A stretch of DNA of 64,000 nucleotides from the NCBI GenBank assembly GCA_963575745.1, contig CAUYUJ010018627.1, positions 546,100 through 610,099 on the forward strand. The letters are read 5' to 3'. Below the pieces are notes generated by a model that had not been told where the DNA came from, ran no database searches, and saw nothing but the letters and a program-made list of their open reading frames with translations. Origin of the DNA: Prorocentrum cordatum. Lineage: Eukaryota > Sar > Dinophyceae > Prorocentrales > Prorocentraceae. Positions 10,831 through 23,085 of the stretch are shown here, in pieces (the first letter of the stretch is position 1; each line of letters starts with the position of its first letter). The position numbers were made by a program, and so were the translations under genes.

Positions 10831-11297
10831 AGAAGAGGCACCCATCTTGGGGGCAGGCGAGGTCCCCAGAAGACGCAACGTTGCTGTGGGAGCGGGGGAA
10901 AAGCGACACCACCACCCACACCTCCAACGTCTTGAAGACATCAAGGCGGGCACTTCTCTCAACTCTCTGCACCTGGGGGCCCTCGCCGGGCCCCGGGGCC
11001 GTCAACAAAATTACGCTGGAGGAGAAACCTGCCCTGGGGAAGGGGCCAGGACTTCTATCGGGGGCGCGTAGACATGGATCAGCGATCCATGGATTTGGCG
11101 CGGGCAGCTCCCCCGAATACGGCTGATGGCGCCTCGCTCGGCGGCGGCAATCCGCGATTTCCTACGGAAGCGGGGCCCGTCGCTAATCCACGCCCCCTTG
11201 ATCCATGTTTGCGATCGCTGGACTCTGGGGACCCCATATGAGAAACATCGGGACACCAGCATCCCCAGCGCCAGCCGCCAGGGGGGGTCCTCCCTGG

Positions 11298-11650
11298 TGG
11301 TGTGCCCCCCGCCTCTCGCCCGAGACACCCGGGGGGAGGCAGCGTTGACCCCCTCGCTGGAGGCAGGAGAGCCCAACATCGAATGGATGAGTCGGATCGG
11401 CGATCGACATGAACCGGATCGGCGGAAATCGGCAGCCGAGTCGGAAAAAAAATCGAATCGGCGGAAATCGGCAGGCTGGTAGGCCTCCAGCGAAGAATCG
11501 GAGCCCGACTCGGAACCCAAAGTCGAATCGGAATCGGAATCGGAAGCCATCGAAATCGAATCGAATCGAATCGGAGGAATCGGAAGGAGCCCTGCTCTCG
11601 CCCGAGACCCCCGGGGGAGGCATCGTGGAACCCCTCGCGGGAGGTGGCCC
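11298..11650 (+). repeat. Direct repeat pair around a (GAATCG)n tract
   Basis: TCTCGCCCGAGACxCCCGG recurs at about 11317 and 11595, with matching GGTGGTG flanks upstream. Between them lies a hexamer array of GAATCG and AATCGGCGG (11400-11580). The Asp/Ser-rich minus frame here is a repeat product. Confidence 0.65.
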
Positions 11651-13370
11651 CCCTGGTGGTGGTGTCGCCCCTCCTGCTTCCGACCTCGGCGGGCTATCCA
11701 CCTCGAACGCCCCCGCGGGGGGGGGGGGGCACCGCCGCGTCAGCACGGCACGAGCCTGCCCTACGGGGAGGGGCGCTGGACACTGGGCACTGCGCCTGTT
11801 CGCCCCGCGGGGCAGGAGGGGGGGGCAGAGGAGAGAGGGGGGGGAGGGACCGCGCTGCAGTCTCACAGCCCCCCTTTCTCCTCCGCTCCCCTTCTCCAGC
11901 CTCCTCCCCCCGCCTCCACGGAAGAGGAGGAGGGGCAGGAAGAGGGGCAGGGAGGAGGAGAGGAGGGGCCTCCTCCTTCACCGCCTCCTCCTCGGCAGGA
12001 GGAGAGACACGAAGACGGGCAGTTTACAGTGAGAAGGATGGAGAAGGAACGGGGGGGACGATTGCATTGCACACCGCCAGAAGACAGGGCGAACATCCAC
12101 GTACTGGACAAGCCGTCTGACAAATCGCTCTCCCAAAGACCTCGCTACCGGACGCGGCATTGACCCTATTAGCCTTTACGCTTCCAGGCACCTGGGCGCA
12201 AAATAACAAACAATGCTCGACTGAACATCGTATTGTCGCATTGTCGGAATTACACACGGGCGCTTCTTCCTGCATTAAGCGCATTGTGCCGTTTGAGTTG
12301 TTTCCTCATATTCTCGGTCGGACACTGCCCCCCTGCTGAATGGGGTTGGACAACGACTGAGCAAACACGCACCGTGACCTCCAGGCACCGTCACAAGGTG
12401 CGAACAATTGCCAGACTAATCCCACCAGCCCTCTGGGCGTGAGTGATTTAGGGCGCTTCTTCTTGCATCCCTCTTTATCCCAGTCGTGGAGGGGGTTATC
12501 ACCCTTCCCTAAGAATAAACACCCCCTCCCCCAGGCGACCAGCAGCCAACCTGGACAAATGAGAACACCCCCCCACACCATCCCTTGAACAACAAAAAAA
12601 AATACACGTTGCCTCCAAATGTGGAGCATGCGCGGGCGCCCCACGACCACTTTGCATGGGTTGTTGAGACGGACGGCGGGAATGCCGCATGCTGCTTGCT
12701 GCGCGCACTCCAACCATCCCCGTCAAGGACCAATGCACAATACACGTTGGCTCCAAATCTGGAGCATGCGAAGGGCTCTCTTTTCTCGGAGTTCCCATCT
12801 GTTTCACGACTCCCCAAGATGTCACACCTTGTCAATCGGCAAGGGTTCTCTGTGGTCCCTGGAGCAGCCGCCTTTCTCACAGAATGCTCGGCACTTCGCT
12901 TCCGGGGTATTCAAGATCCTGAACCTCTTTGGGCCAGTGCCCCAACCACTCAGGGCCCCGATTGGTTCCCCGCAGCTGGCGCACCTGGCGCGGCAGGAGC
13001 ACGTGGCACAGCTGGCGCACGTGAAGCATGTGCCGCACCTGGCACGCTCGGGCCTCCAGGGTGCCTGGTGCGCACCTTGAACCCGTGGCGCGCATGGTTT
13101 GTGTGGCGTTCCTAAGCGATCTGCTGACAGTCGGGTGCTACTGATGTGCTAAAGGGCGGGTGGGAGTGAGCCAGGCGGCCTGCGGCCTGCTATCTGCGAG
13201 GGTAGCTTGACCCCTCCCCTAAACTTCTCCCCCTGGACCTGGACGGAGTTTCGGGACCGATTGGAGCGTCCAAGATGGCCGCGGCGAGAAGGCGGCATAG
13301 CTCATTGAGTTTGTCTCAACTGTTGGGCCAATGTTGGCCTCCTGGGGGGCTCTGATGTACTACCCCCCTT
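11651..13370. other. Gene-free stretch
   Basis: Purine/pyrimidine-rich to 12000, then mixed. CTCCAAATxTGGAGCATGCG occurs twice (near 12613 and 12751). A CTGGCGCAC/CTGGCGCGG-type short repeat covers 12975-13075. No coding segment could be supported. Confidence 0.45.
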
Positions 13371-13374
13371 TGAT

Positions 13375-13670
13375 CGACCCCTTTCCAAGATTGCCCCCAA
13401 GGCTCCCAATAGTGCCCCAAGAAGGCCCCAAGAGACGCCCAGGAGGCTTCAAGGGGCCCCCAGGAGGTTCCCAAGAAGCTCCCAAAAGACCCCCAAGACG
13501 CCATCCCCAGGCACCCCAAACGCTCCAAGAGACCCCCTCAGGACCGCCAAGAGGCCCAAACGACGCCCTCAGAGGACTCCAGAAAACTTACAAAAGTCAT
13601 CCGAAGAGACTCCGAAAGGCATCCAAGAGGCCTGTGACCACTCCTCCTCCTCCTCCTTCCCCCTCCTCCG
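13375..13670 (+). repeat. Degenerate CCCCAAGAGG-type short repeat cluster
   Basis: Multiple spaced copies of CCAAGA(A/G)GCCC and CCCAAGACGCC, similar to the larger cluster at 26040-26615 and the short runs at 33775-33860 and 47530-47580. A short (TCC)n follows. Confidence 0.65.
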
Positions 13671-13699
13671 CCTGATCCATTCCGCTGCATGCTCATCCA

Positions 13700-15480
13700 C
13701 ATCCCTGATCAGGGAAAATCGCCTGGACATCGTTTCTGGATGGGCTGGTGGGGTTACTTTTAGTCAGCGGCCGCGGGCGAGCGCGCCGGCGGCGAGTCCA
13801 GTCAAAGAGGGGCACGCAGCGACGAATTAAAGCGACGGAGGGTGGCCACAACCTGGTGGGGTTACTTTTTGATCGGCGGTTCCAAGGAAGAGTCCGAGAA
13901 GCGGGGCGGGCGCGTCTGGGACACAGGGCGAGATAATTGGTTACGAAGGCGCCTAGGCCGACGCAGCAGGTGCACCTGCAAGAGGCAAAATGCCCCCCAT
14001 TAAGATGCGAGCATCCCGCGAACGGGAACGCAAGCACCAGACAGGAGTAGACGGAGAGGAGTCGCACAGTGGCGCCAGCTCAAGCCGTCCAGTCCACAAA
14101 GCACAGGCTGGGGCATGTCAGCCAAGTGGCTGGACAATCGGCACGTGAGGCCACACCGCTCACCACTAAGAGGCGAGAGAGATGGGAAAGCGCGGGCAGA
14201 GGAGGGGTGGCCAGGTAAGCCTCACTCACTTGGACTCCAGGGCGCGAACTGACGTGAGCCACCGACCAATGCACTGGCGTCGATCCAGTCGCAGAGTCCG
14301 AACCTTGACTGCCTGACCCGGAATGTCGGGGGACCGGCAGCAGGTGTGGCCGAGCACCATGGACCAGCCCGTAGGAGAGCATGAATACAGTCGAAGGATC
14401 AACCACTTGTGCAGTACCAGGAGCACGATGATGACCAGCGCAGGCAGCCTACCCCGAACAGTGGACGGGGGGACCAAGCGGCGTGCGTCAACCGGGGGCC
14501 GTGGTGGACCAGAAGGGGGAACGTCGACAGACGAGCAAATGGTGTACCACTTGCCGTACCGCATTCACTCCAGGTCCGGCCCCTGGTGGTGCCGGGGCAG
14601 GCAGGGGCCCGAGTTGTCAGAGCAACACCAGGCGGCGGCGCGGCCCGCCCCTGGTGGGGTTACGCGACGCGTCTAGAATCAAGTAGGTGTCGGCTTTCGG
14701 TAGAAACTTTCGCAGGCGGATGCGACGCAGCTGGTCGGGGTTCACAGTACCCACGTGGTGGTATGCCCTGCGTGTTCCCCGCGCCGCTGGCCCTAGCGCG
14801 AGACCAGAAAAACACACGCCTCACCAACACCAACTCGCCCTGGACAAGCGCGTTTCCTCTAAAAGCGGTCACTCCCGCAGCGCTGCGCTTTCTGAGCCCC
14901 CGGGCTCCTCGCAAATTCTGTTGGCGAGGAGGCGGCCGCCTCGGCGGAGTTCCAGAAGCTTTTCATGGCTGGGCGCGTTTCCAGCTTCCCCCAAGTGGGC
15001 GGTCAGCGCACCCAAATGGGAGGCAAGGGAGGGAAGCCATATTGGGAAAGGGAAGCGGGTGTGAAAGCGCGCAATTCATAATTTCATGCATGTCTGCCAT
15101 GCCGAACTATGAACGGATGCGAGCGCGAGGATGCGGACAACAACTACACCAATTTTATATTGTCGTGTCGTTGGGGTCATCGGGCGACTGTTCCAACAAA
15201 TGCCCGGACCTGTTCGCTCGCCACACAAATGTAACAGGCGCGTAATCGCTGACCGTTTGTGCCAGCGTCTCTCATGGTAAGTAGACTTGATGTTGGTCCG
15301 ATCGCAGCTCCTGCAACCCGCAGAAGAGATCACTGTCCGTTGTACGTCTGAGAAGCATGGCGTGCTACCATGACGTCAGCAATTACATCATTGCTTGCAC
15401 GTGGTGTCCAAGCTCAGAAAGTCTAGCACAACTGAAACCAATAATTTGAGGGAGTTTCTGTGGAACTCACGTCATCCTCA
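13700..15480. other. Gene-free unique stretch
   Basis: CTGGTGGGGTTACTTTT occurs at about 13748 and 13853, with a shorter relative near 14645. Otherwise no repeat or gene can be supported. Open frames here have no family character I recognise. Confidence 0.4.
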
Positions 15481-15505
15481 CCCCCGGCGCGAAGAGCACG
15501 AGTCC

Positions 15506-16412
15506 AGAGCGGCCTCCGGCACCGTTTCCGGACGGATCCGGACGGATCCGCTGGATCCGGGGACGAATCCCAAACCGGCGCCCTCGCCTGAGACATCCCC
15601 GCAAACCGGCCCCGGAGGTGCCCAGAGGAGCCCAGAGCGGCCTCGGCACCGTTTCCGGACGGATCCGGACGGATCCGCTGGATCCGGGACGAATCCCAAA
15701 CCGGCGCCCTCGCCTGAGACATCCCCGCAAAACCGGCCCCGGGGGAGGTGCCCAGAGGAGCCCAGAGCGGCCTCCGGCACCGTTTCCGGACGGATCCGGA
15801 CGGATCCGCTGGATCCGGGGACGAATCCCAAACCGGCGCCCTCGCCTGAGACATCCCCGCAAAACCGGCCCCGGGGGAGGTGCCCAGAGGAGCCCAGAGC
15901 GGCCTCCGGCACCGTTTCCGGACGGATCCGGACGGATCCGCTGGATCCGGGGACGAATCCCAAACCGGCGCCCTCGCTTGAGACATCCTCACAAAACCGG
16001 CCCCGGGGGAGGTGCCCAGAGGAGCCCAGAGCGGCCTCCGGCACCGTTTCCGGACAGATCCGGTGGATCCGGTGACGAATCCCAAACCGGCGCCCTCGCT
16101 TGAGACATCCTCACAAAACCGGCCCCGGGGGAGGTGCCCAGAGGAGCCCAGAGCGGCCTCCGGCACCGTTTCCGGACAGATCCGGTGGATCCGCTGGATG
16201 ACGAATCCCAAACCGGCGCCCTCGCTTGAGACATCCTCACAAAACCGGCCCCGGGGGAGGTGCCCAGAGGAGCCCAGAGCGGCCTCCGGCACCGTTTCCG
16301 GGATCCGATCCGCTGGAGACGAATCCCAAACCGGCGCCCTCGCTTGAGACAGATGCCCAGGAGCCCAGAGCGGCCTCCGGCACCGTTTCCGGATCCGGAC
16401 AGATCCGGTGGA
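15506..16412 (+). repeat. Satellite, eight units of about 95-133 bp
   Basis: Units start with AGAGCGGCCTCCGGCACCG near 15506, 15629, 15760, 15893, 16025, 16146, 16270 and 16363. Each has TTTCCGGA, one or more GGATCCG blocks, ACGAATCCCAAACCGGCGCC, and a CCCGGGGGAGGTGCCCAGAGG-like tail. Later units lose the second GGATCCG block and then the tail, so the array degrades rightward. Frames of 130-290 codons are open on both strands because the unit lacks stops. No start context or domain supports coding. Confidence 0.9.
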
Positions 16413-16419
16413 GGAGGTG

Positions 16420-16585
16420 CCCCGGGAGGAGGAGGAGGAGGAGGAGAGGAGGAGGAGGAGGAGGAGGGAGGAGGAGAAGATGATGGAGCTGCGGGGTGGA
16501 GGAGGACAGACGGAGGCAAGAGAAGGATGGTGGGAGGAGGAGGAGGAGGAGGAGGAGGAGGAGGAGGAGGAGGAACCTCATCCTC
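16420..16585 (+). repeat. (GAG)n microsatellite
   Basis: Two GGA/GAG tracts separated by about 65 bp of unique sequence, directly following the satellite. Confidence 0.9.
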
Positions 16586-16599
16586 ACCCTCGCCAACAA

Positions 16600-17750
16600 G
16601 CGCACGCACCTTCTTCTATATACAGAAACTCCCGATCAACCGCAGAGCGGCCGGCTAGTACATGTATCATATATCCCGAGCCACGTCTGCCTGACAGCCT
16701 GCATGTGCGTCAACGAAGGTCCTACCCCATGCCAGTTGCGATGAGAAAAGCACATCAGCTAGGTGCATCAATTGCTCAAACAGTGTCAGACGAAGAAGAC
16801 TGAAGAATTAGCCTCCACACCAACATGGGTTGAGTGTGATCACTTTGGGGGTCGACTCTGGTGTGAACCTAACTGGCCGAAATTACAACCTGCCTGCACG
16901 TGAAACATTTGACAAACATCGAAAGACTGTCCGGTCTTCGGCACCCTGGCGTCCCACAACCACAAAATCACAGCATGATGACTCGTAGCCAACTGTCAGC
17001 TTTGACCCGTGGGAGCAAGACCTGTTAATTAGGCTCGGGGCCCTGGTGATTCTCATAGACTCGTGGGAGAAACCTTTTGTATTTAAAGAACATGCAACAC
17101 AGAGCTCGCAGTGATTTAGATGAGGTTCACGTCTGAGGAGTTGGCCTTAGCATGGATGTTGTTTTACAAGCGTCGCGGTCAATGCGCCGCGTATATGCAT
17201 TTAGCACGTGAGTGCGCAGGCCGACGGCATTGATACAGATCTTTAACGTGTGCATCTAAGCATGGTGTTGCTAGGAAAGGTTGCCACACTCATGCTCCAA
17301 ACAGGCTGGTAGTACTTGACATGTGATTGTGCCATCCCTTCTGACACGCATGGGGGACAGGAAGTGCGCGAACAATCGTCCCTTTGCGTGTGCCGTCCCC
17401 ACTAACTGGGAGTGGTGAGCAATTGGCCCCAATCATTGTCACCTGCCTCAAACCACTGAGCGAATGTGCCGAGTTTGACGCACATAGGCGATATATACTC
17501 AACGTCTCGCGACCGCGCGTTACCCAGTTCTGCATCCAAGTGCCGAAGCATCGTCGCAAACGATCAAAAGCCAACGCCGAAAACTCAGACGAGTGGCTGA
17601 AGCCCGCTCACCGCGTGGACTTATGCCAACAAACACAAGCGGCCCCATCCGTGCATGTTCTTAGGCGTGCTTGGCGAGAACACCGCACACCCAGCAACAG
17701 AAAGGGAACGACGCCGAAGGGAAGGGGGGGGCAAGGAGAGAAGATCATAT
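16600..17750. other. Unique, lower-GC stretch; one doubtful minus-strand frame
   Basis: This interval has no repeats and visibly lower GC than its surroundings. A 94-codon minus-strand frame at 17290-17574 has balanced composition but no recognised domain and no splice signals I could assign. It could be an exon or intergenic DNA. Confidence 0.3.
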
Positions 17751-17754
17751 AGAT

Positions 17755-18840
17755 CACCCGATGGGATGGGCATTAGATGCACACAATACGGGTAGCAAGT
17801 ATGGGAGGGGGGGGGGAAATGGCGGGAGCACACAACTGCGGAGGGACATGCAACAACGGAAAGCAGAGATGGGGACTGACGGGAGGAGCAGCACAAAGAA
17901 ACGGGGGCGAGTGAGGGCCCCGCCGCGGCTCATGCTTATTCCTCTCGCCCCCGTCCGGCCTCTCCTCCATCCCTCCCCTCCCGTCCCTCTATACCACGCT
18001 TCCACCATCCTCCTTTCTCGAGCACCCTTCCCTCCCCGTCCCCTCCTCCTCCACCTCATTCCTCTACCCCTCCAACTCCCCTCTTAGCTGCCCGCTTCCC
18101 CTCCCTTCTCTCCGCGTCGCCTCCCACCTCACTCCACCGGCCCCTACAACCCTAATGCCTGCACGCCATCGCTCTCCATTTCTCCTGATTCGGAAGCAGT
18201 GAGTGCAAGCGGGGGGTGGATGAGAGATGTGGGAGGGAAGGTGGGGGAAGAGAAATACCTATCACACTTTCAACAGTCAGAGGAACAACAGACGAGCGAG
18301 AACGGAGGCGGATGATACGAGAATTAAGACAAAAATGGTAACGAGGACAAGGAGAAAAAACGAACACCGACCCGGAATCCAACGTTGGCCTGGCCACGAT
18401 GCGTGTACATGGACCGCCGGCACCCCCCTCGTCGTCTTCGTCCGCCTCCTCCTCCTCCTCTTCCTCCTCCCCCTGCTTCTCATGTTGCTGTGTTTCTGCT
18501 CCTGCTCCTGCTCTCCTTCCCGCCCTTTCCTCCTCCCTCTCACCTCACTCGCCTGCTGTGCGTCCTCACCAGAATCTTGTCTCCGTGTCATGGTATGCGC
18601 TCGCGGTGCTCGTCGCTGTGCTCGTGCGGTCGGCATGGCGGCGAGCGGCGAGGCGTCACTGCCACATCGCTTCGCGCTCGTTCTCGCCGCACCTCACCAC
18701 CATTGAAGCTCATGCTGCGGGAGGGATGGAGGTGAACGGGCGGGGCCCGCTGACTCGCTGGACAGGGCTAACTTGACCTCACCTCTCCCCCATCCCTCCC
18801 CCCCCATCCCTCCCCTCCCATCCCTCCTCCAGGAGGTGGG
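17755..18840. other. Pyrimidine/purine-biased stretch, no gene
   Basis: G-run-rich then CT-rich sequence with a short TCC array at 18440-18470. No coding segment is supported. Confidence 0.5.
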
Positions 18841-18856
18841 ATAACCAAAAGGTACC

Positions 18857-18940
18857 GACACGGCTACTCCCTGGACCTCTCCCGGGCTGCATTCTGACGA
18901 AAGTGTCGAGGCGAATCCAGCCGTGGCGGCGACCGCCTCC
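18857..18940 (+). repeat. Dispersed repeat family G, copy 1
   Basis: CTACTCCCTGGACCTCTCCC, then GGGxTGCAxTCTGAC and GCGxATCCAGCCGTG, matches 51008-51085. Confidence 0.7.
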
Positions 18941-19098
18941 CAGGAAGTCTACACAAAAAGGAACGCGAGCCAAGGGCACCGGTATCGGTACCTCTTCCTC
19001 CTCCCACAAAGGGGGGGTGGGGTCGAGGAGGGCGCGGGGGCGCAAATTGCTGCAAGGACCGCGCGGCGTTCGGCGCGCGTCCATCGGGGGCGACCACG

Positions 19099-19266
19099 AG
19101 CGGGCCTCCAAAAGGGGGGGGCGCAAATCATGTGGCAGCACGCGCGCGGCCCAGGGGGACCAGGGACGCAGCGGATGAGCAAAGGCGCCACGAAATCTAA
19201 GAAAATAAAATAGCCCACCCCACGATCCCCCCCCCCCTGGTCATCACCCCCCTCTTGGCCGCCCCC
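19099..19266 (+). mobile_element. Family L element, copy 1
   Basis: Left end GCGGGCCTCCAAAAGGGGGG, GCAAATCATG, CGCGCGGCCCAG, GGCGCCA(C/T)GA, and right end ATCACCCCCCTCTTGGCCGC. The ends are inverted relative to each other. Copies 2 and 3 are at 25493-25685 and 33309-33470. Confidence 0.65.
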
Positions 19267-19419
19267 GGATCCACCGATGCAGAGCGGCACTGGGGCCAGG
19301 AGGACGCCGACCGCGCGCGCGACCCGCCCCCGCCGAGCCCGGGGGGCTGGTCCCGCCGTGGAGGCCCAGGATCGGCGCGCGCACGGCAGGTGCGCGTCGT
19401 CACGACCTCGTCGGTTTCT

Positions 19420-19512
19420 GAAGAGGAGGAGGAGGTGGAGGAGGAGGAGGAGGAGGAGGAGGAAAAGGAGGAGGAGGAGGAGGAAAAGGAGGAGGAGGAG
19501 GAGGAGGAGTGA
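19420..19512 (+). repeat. (GAG)n microsatellite
   Basis: Near-pure GAG triplets with AAA interruptions. Confidence 0.9.
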
Positions 19513-20289
19513 AGTCAAGTGAAGCACCCCGAAAGCGAACGAGTCTCCTCGAGTCCAAGGCCGCCGTGTCGGCTGTTGGTGGGCGCCAACAGACAGGGAC
19601 GGATTCGGCGCGGGCTCCCCTGTGGAGTCTTACCGCAGCGATGAAAAAGGAGAGAGATGTACCCGACACGCGCGCAAGGGGAGCAAACAACGACGGAAAA
19701 CCGCTCTACACGCCCGGAGGCGAGAAACGAGCCGCGCGCGCCACGGCGCCAGGAACCAGCAGCTTGTAAGCTGGCAAGCCGCTCTACAGCCCCGCTCTAA
19801 CATTTCGAGGCATCGGGTAACGACACGCCGCGCGCGCCGCCCCGCTCAGCCACCAGGGGGGCACCACTCCCTCGGTGACAGCCCGCCCCCACGCACGCCA
19901 CGGCGGGGGACCGTGACTGTGGGAAGCATGGACGGGGATCCTCTGTTGACCCCCCCCCCCCGCAAAAGGGACCCGCGACACCACCCATGCCCCAGCGGAG
20001 TACTGGGAGGGCCAAGCAAGGGTGTCGCAGCAAAACGTGGCAGACCCACAGCCCAGGCACGGAACACGGAAGGCAAAGCCGCGCACCTGTAGCCCTGGAC
20101 TGCACCCGCCCGCCACAGCGAGACAGGCGCAGCCCCGAGACCCGAGGCGACCCCCTTCCCCCGCGACGCAGGCTGGGACGGCCTACGACTACCTGTTTTC
20201 TCTCCCCCAGGGTCCCGAAGGAGCACCTGGGGTGACGAACGGGAGGCTACCCGCCTGTTTTCCTTGGGAAGGATCCCAATGGCACAGGT

Positions 20290-20395
20290 GCCTGGAGGAG
20301 GAGAGGGAGGAGGAGGAGGAGGAGGAGGAGGAGGAGGAGGAGGAGGAGGAGGAGGAGGAGGAGGACGAGGAGGACGAGGAGGAGGAGGAGGAGAG
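20290..20395 (+). repeat. (GAG)n microsatellite
   Basis: About 100 bp of GAG with two GAC interruptions. The 19530-20290 interval before it is GC-rich with no gene seen. Confidence 0.9.
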
Positions 20396-20554
20396 CAGTG
20401 AGAGCCACCACCACCCGAACTCCGTAGAACTCCGTTCCCAAAGGCCCGCCCCCTCGAACTTGTGATAACGTTCAGCTTTGAACGACTTGCCATCCCTGCG
20501 ACGTCCTTTCCCCGTGAATGTATCGGTCTCGTGTTTTTTTTTGTTTTTGTTTTG

Positions 20555-20640
20555 CAAGACGATCCAGGATGCTCCTGCATGTTCCAAAGTTTCTGGCTCT
20601 GGCCTCGCCGTGCTAAATGAACACGTCCGAACGATGCCAG
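20555..20640 (+). mobile_element. Family I element, diverged right part, copy 1
   Basis: ATCCAGGATGCTCCTGCATG and ACACGTCCGAACGATGCCA correspond to the right half of the copies at 53989-54110, 58027-58106 and 61747-61874. Confidence 0.5.
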
Positions 20641-20743
20641 AACGATAACGGTTTCCCGGTAGCCCCGATCGTTCGATGTCGGCCAATGTCGGGCCACCGG
20701 AAGCGTTCAGCTTTGAACGCCCGGTTCTCGGGGACCACGCTTT

Positions 20744-20775
20744 CATCCCGAACCGATTCTTGACGGCACAACGGC
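20744..20775 (+). repeat. Short dispersed repeat family J, copy 1
   Basis: TTTCATCCCGAACCGATTCT with following TGACGG resembles 57165-57205 (CGTCCTGAGTCGTTTTTTGA) and 57925-57955 (CATCCCGAGTCGTTGTTTGA). Confidence 0.5.
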
Positions 20776-20879
20776 ACGGCAAAGGGCCCCGAGAGGCCGA
20801 AAGCTATGCCAAACCTCCGTCTCGACATATTCGAGACGCCCGAAGCTCGGACGCCCGAAACAGGTATGGGAGAAACAAA

Positions 20880-21070
20880 GACGATGCCCAACAACAGATG
20901 TTGTCCAAAGCGACAGCAGCGGCTGTTGGGCAGGCGCCCTTCTGTCTCAAATGGACAACGTCCGCGGCGGCGCGGACACCGAGTCCTGTCCACAATGAAC
21001 AGGAAATGCGGTTACGTACCCTTCGTGTATAGCCATTCCTTCCGTACCCATGTCGGTCGTAGTGACAGGT
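20880..21070 (+). repeat. Dispersed repeat family H, copy 1
   Basis: Shares with 50808-50995 the blocks CCCTTCTGTCTCAAATG, GACACCGA, CCTGT(C/T)CA and CCTTCxxTACC. It overlaps the start of the tandem triplication that follows. Confidence 0.55.
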
Positions 21071-21690
21071 CTGGGTTCATAGCACCCCTCACGTGGCGCA
21101 AGGCGGGACCCCCAGAGGCAGGCAGGCAGGCAGGGAGGAGGGCCGCCGTGTGCGGCCGAACTGCCGTCGGAATTCGTATGCCCACTGCTCCCACGAATCT
21201 TGCCATACGTGGACCACGTGTTGGCGGCGCGCCCACGTCCGCGAATTCCCACGCCCACGTCGGTCGTACCAGTTCGAGGGCAAAACCCTCCCGAAGCTCC
21301 GGGCGGGATTCCCCGATGCTGGCGGGCAAGAATGAAAGGGGAGGGCCGCCGTGGTGGTCGAACTGCTGCCGGCCTTCGCACCCGCTCGTCCTGCCACGTC
21401 TTGCAAGACGGAGCGAGAGCGGGCACAGACAAATCGAGAACCTTTGAGATCCGGCAGCTCAGGATGGCCTCTCGGGCGCCGCGGCCTTCCGACAACGTTC
21501 CGAGCGCTTTGAGAGCGTTCCAGAACGCTTCGATACGGGTTCATCCTCGTCCTAGCCCCGTCCGAGACATCCTGCCCCCAATGCGCCACGTCCGTGACGT
21601 TCCGCACCCACTCCAGTCGTGCCCGTTTCGGGACACCCCTCCCGAGGGCCAGGGCGGAATTCCCGGATGCTGGCAGGGAGGGGTCGGCGA
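21040..21690 (+). repeat. Three diverged tandem units of about 200-330 bp
   Basis: CCATGTCGGTCG / CCACGTCGGTCG / CCACGTCCGTGA start units near 21048, 21255 and 21588. A shared CCCxxAxGCxxxGGCGGGATTCCC and GATGCTGGC core follows in the second and third. The first two also share GGAGGGCCGCCGTG at their end. Confidence 0.5.
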
Positions 21691-21699
21691 CGCGCAGGA

Positions 21700-22440
21700 G
21701 TGGCCCCTGGCAAAAGTGACCTTTGCTGCGCGGCTTCTGGGGGGCGCAAGGCAAGGCAAGAAGCCGTGCATCCATGAAGGACGCGTGGGCAGAAATAGCA
21801 ACTACAAAGTTGCCGCGGCCGCAGCGGGCGCTTCTAGGGGGGAGGAGGTGGGGGAGGCAAAATGCTTCAGATGCTCAGGTGACCGAGGTTTTGGGCGGCG
21901 CGGGGGTTACAAACCCCAGCGCTGAGGCCGCTGCTGCAGCATCGCACTCGCCATCTGGGGGGGCCCGGCGTGCCCGCACCAAAGGCCGCTCCCGCGACAG
22001 GTCACTCTTGCGTGCAGCCGAAAGGAGGCGATGCGACCACCGATGCGGACAATGTCCGGGCCTAGCTTAGATCGGGCATGGACAGACCCCCCTTTAGTAA
22101 AACGTGGCTTAGTGAAAACGACCTGAGGCCCAAACCTGGCGAATAGCGGCCTCGGCGCCCTCTCGAGAGCCGAAAACGGACAATTCACGAAACGACGTGT
22201 CACTGTTGGGGGTTCTGTCCATCCCCGATTAGACCAGGTGGGTGAGGGCCGCGGCCTCGAGAATCTGGCCACTCCGGACACGTGCAGAGCGGGGCGCACA
22301 GAACGTCTGGGATGTTTGGCTGCCGCAGCGCTCCCGCCCTCGACGCTGACCCAGCGTGCGGCGCTGAACGCCACCTTGGGCGCTCAGATCCTCCCAAAGG
22401 GGACCCGCAACCCGCACACACGCCTGGCAGACGAAGCGGC
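21700..22440. other. Gene-free stretch
   Basis: GC-rich sequence in which I see no repeat or supportable gene. Confidence 0.4.
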
Positions 22441-22446
22441 CAAAAT

Positions 22447-22512
22447 CTAGGAGGAGGAGGAGGAGGAGGAGGGGGAGGAGGAGGGGGAGGAGGAGGGGGA
22501 GGAGGAGGAATG
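22447..22512 (+). repeat. (GGA)n microsatellite
   Basis: GGA/GGGGGA triplet array. The following 22515-22880 is GC-rich with poly-G runs and a C/T-rich tail and holds no gene. Confidence 0.9.
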
Positions 22513-23085
22513 AGAGGACGTCCCTGGTGTCGGCGTCGGGAGGGCAGGGCCGCCGTGCGCGCGGGCGGCGCCCTCCGGGGAGAGCAGCTGCCGGGGGGAA
22601 CGCGCGGTCCAACGGGCGCCCTCCGCGGGGGACCCGCGCCAGGGGGGGGGGGGCCGCGGGCTCACAGCCTGTACACGACGTCGGCCTCCGGCGCCGAGGG
22701 GGGGGGGGCGCCGGGCCGCGCTCGGGCCCTCCCTGCTCTCTCCCTGCCTCTCTCCATGCCTCCCCCTCCCCTCCCTCCTCGTCCCCTTCCACCCCTCATC
22801 GCCTTCCTCCTCGTCCCCCCTTCTCCTCCTGCTCCTCCTGCTTTTCCTCCTCCTCCTCCTTGCGGCCAATATCGGGAATCGAGATTCGAGCATCGAGGAT
22901 AGAGGATCGAGACATGATTGTTTTCGGGAACAGTTTGGGTTCTGAATGGGCGGGGAGACTGGGGCGAGAATCGAGACTTCGAAATTTACGAAGCGATGAC
23001 TATGGTACGTGTTTGGACTATTTGGAAGCCGCTGTGTAGGCTTCCAGAAGTCCCACCCCACGGGAGGAGCCCAGTAGTGACGAAC

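Noticed and set aside
9840-11126. 428-codon plus-strand frame
   Set aside because: Crosses a TCC/GGA microsatellite, repeat F and a minisatellite; no coherent coding character.
15423-16292. Periodic proteins on both strands over the 120-130 bp satellite
   Set aside because: Unit length near a multiple of three and lack of stops explain them.
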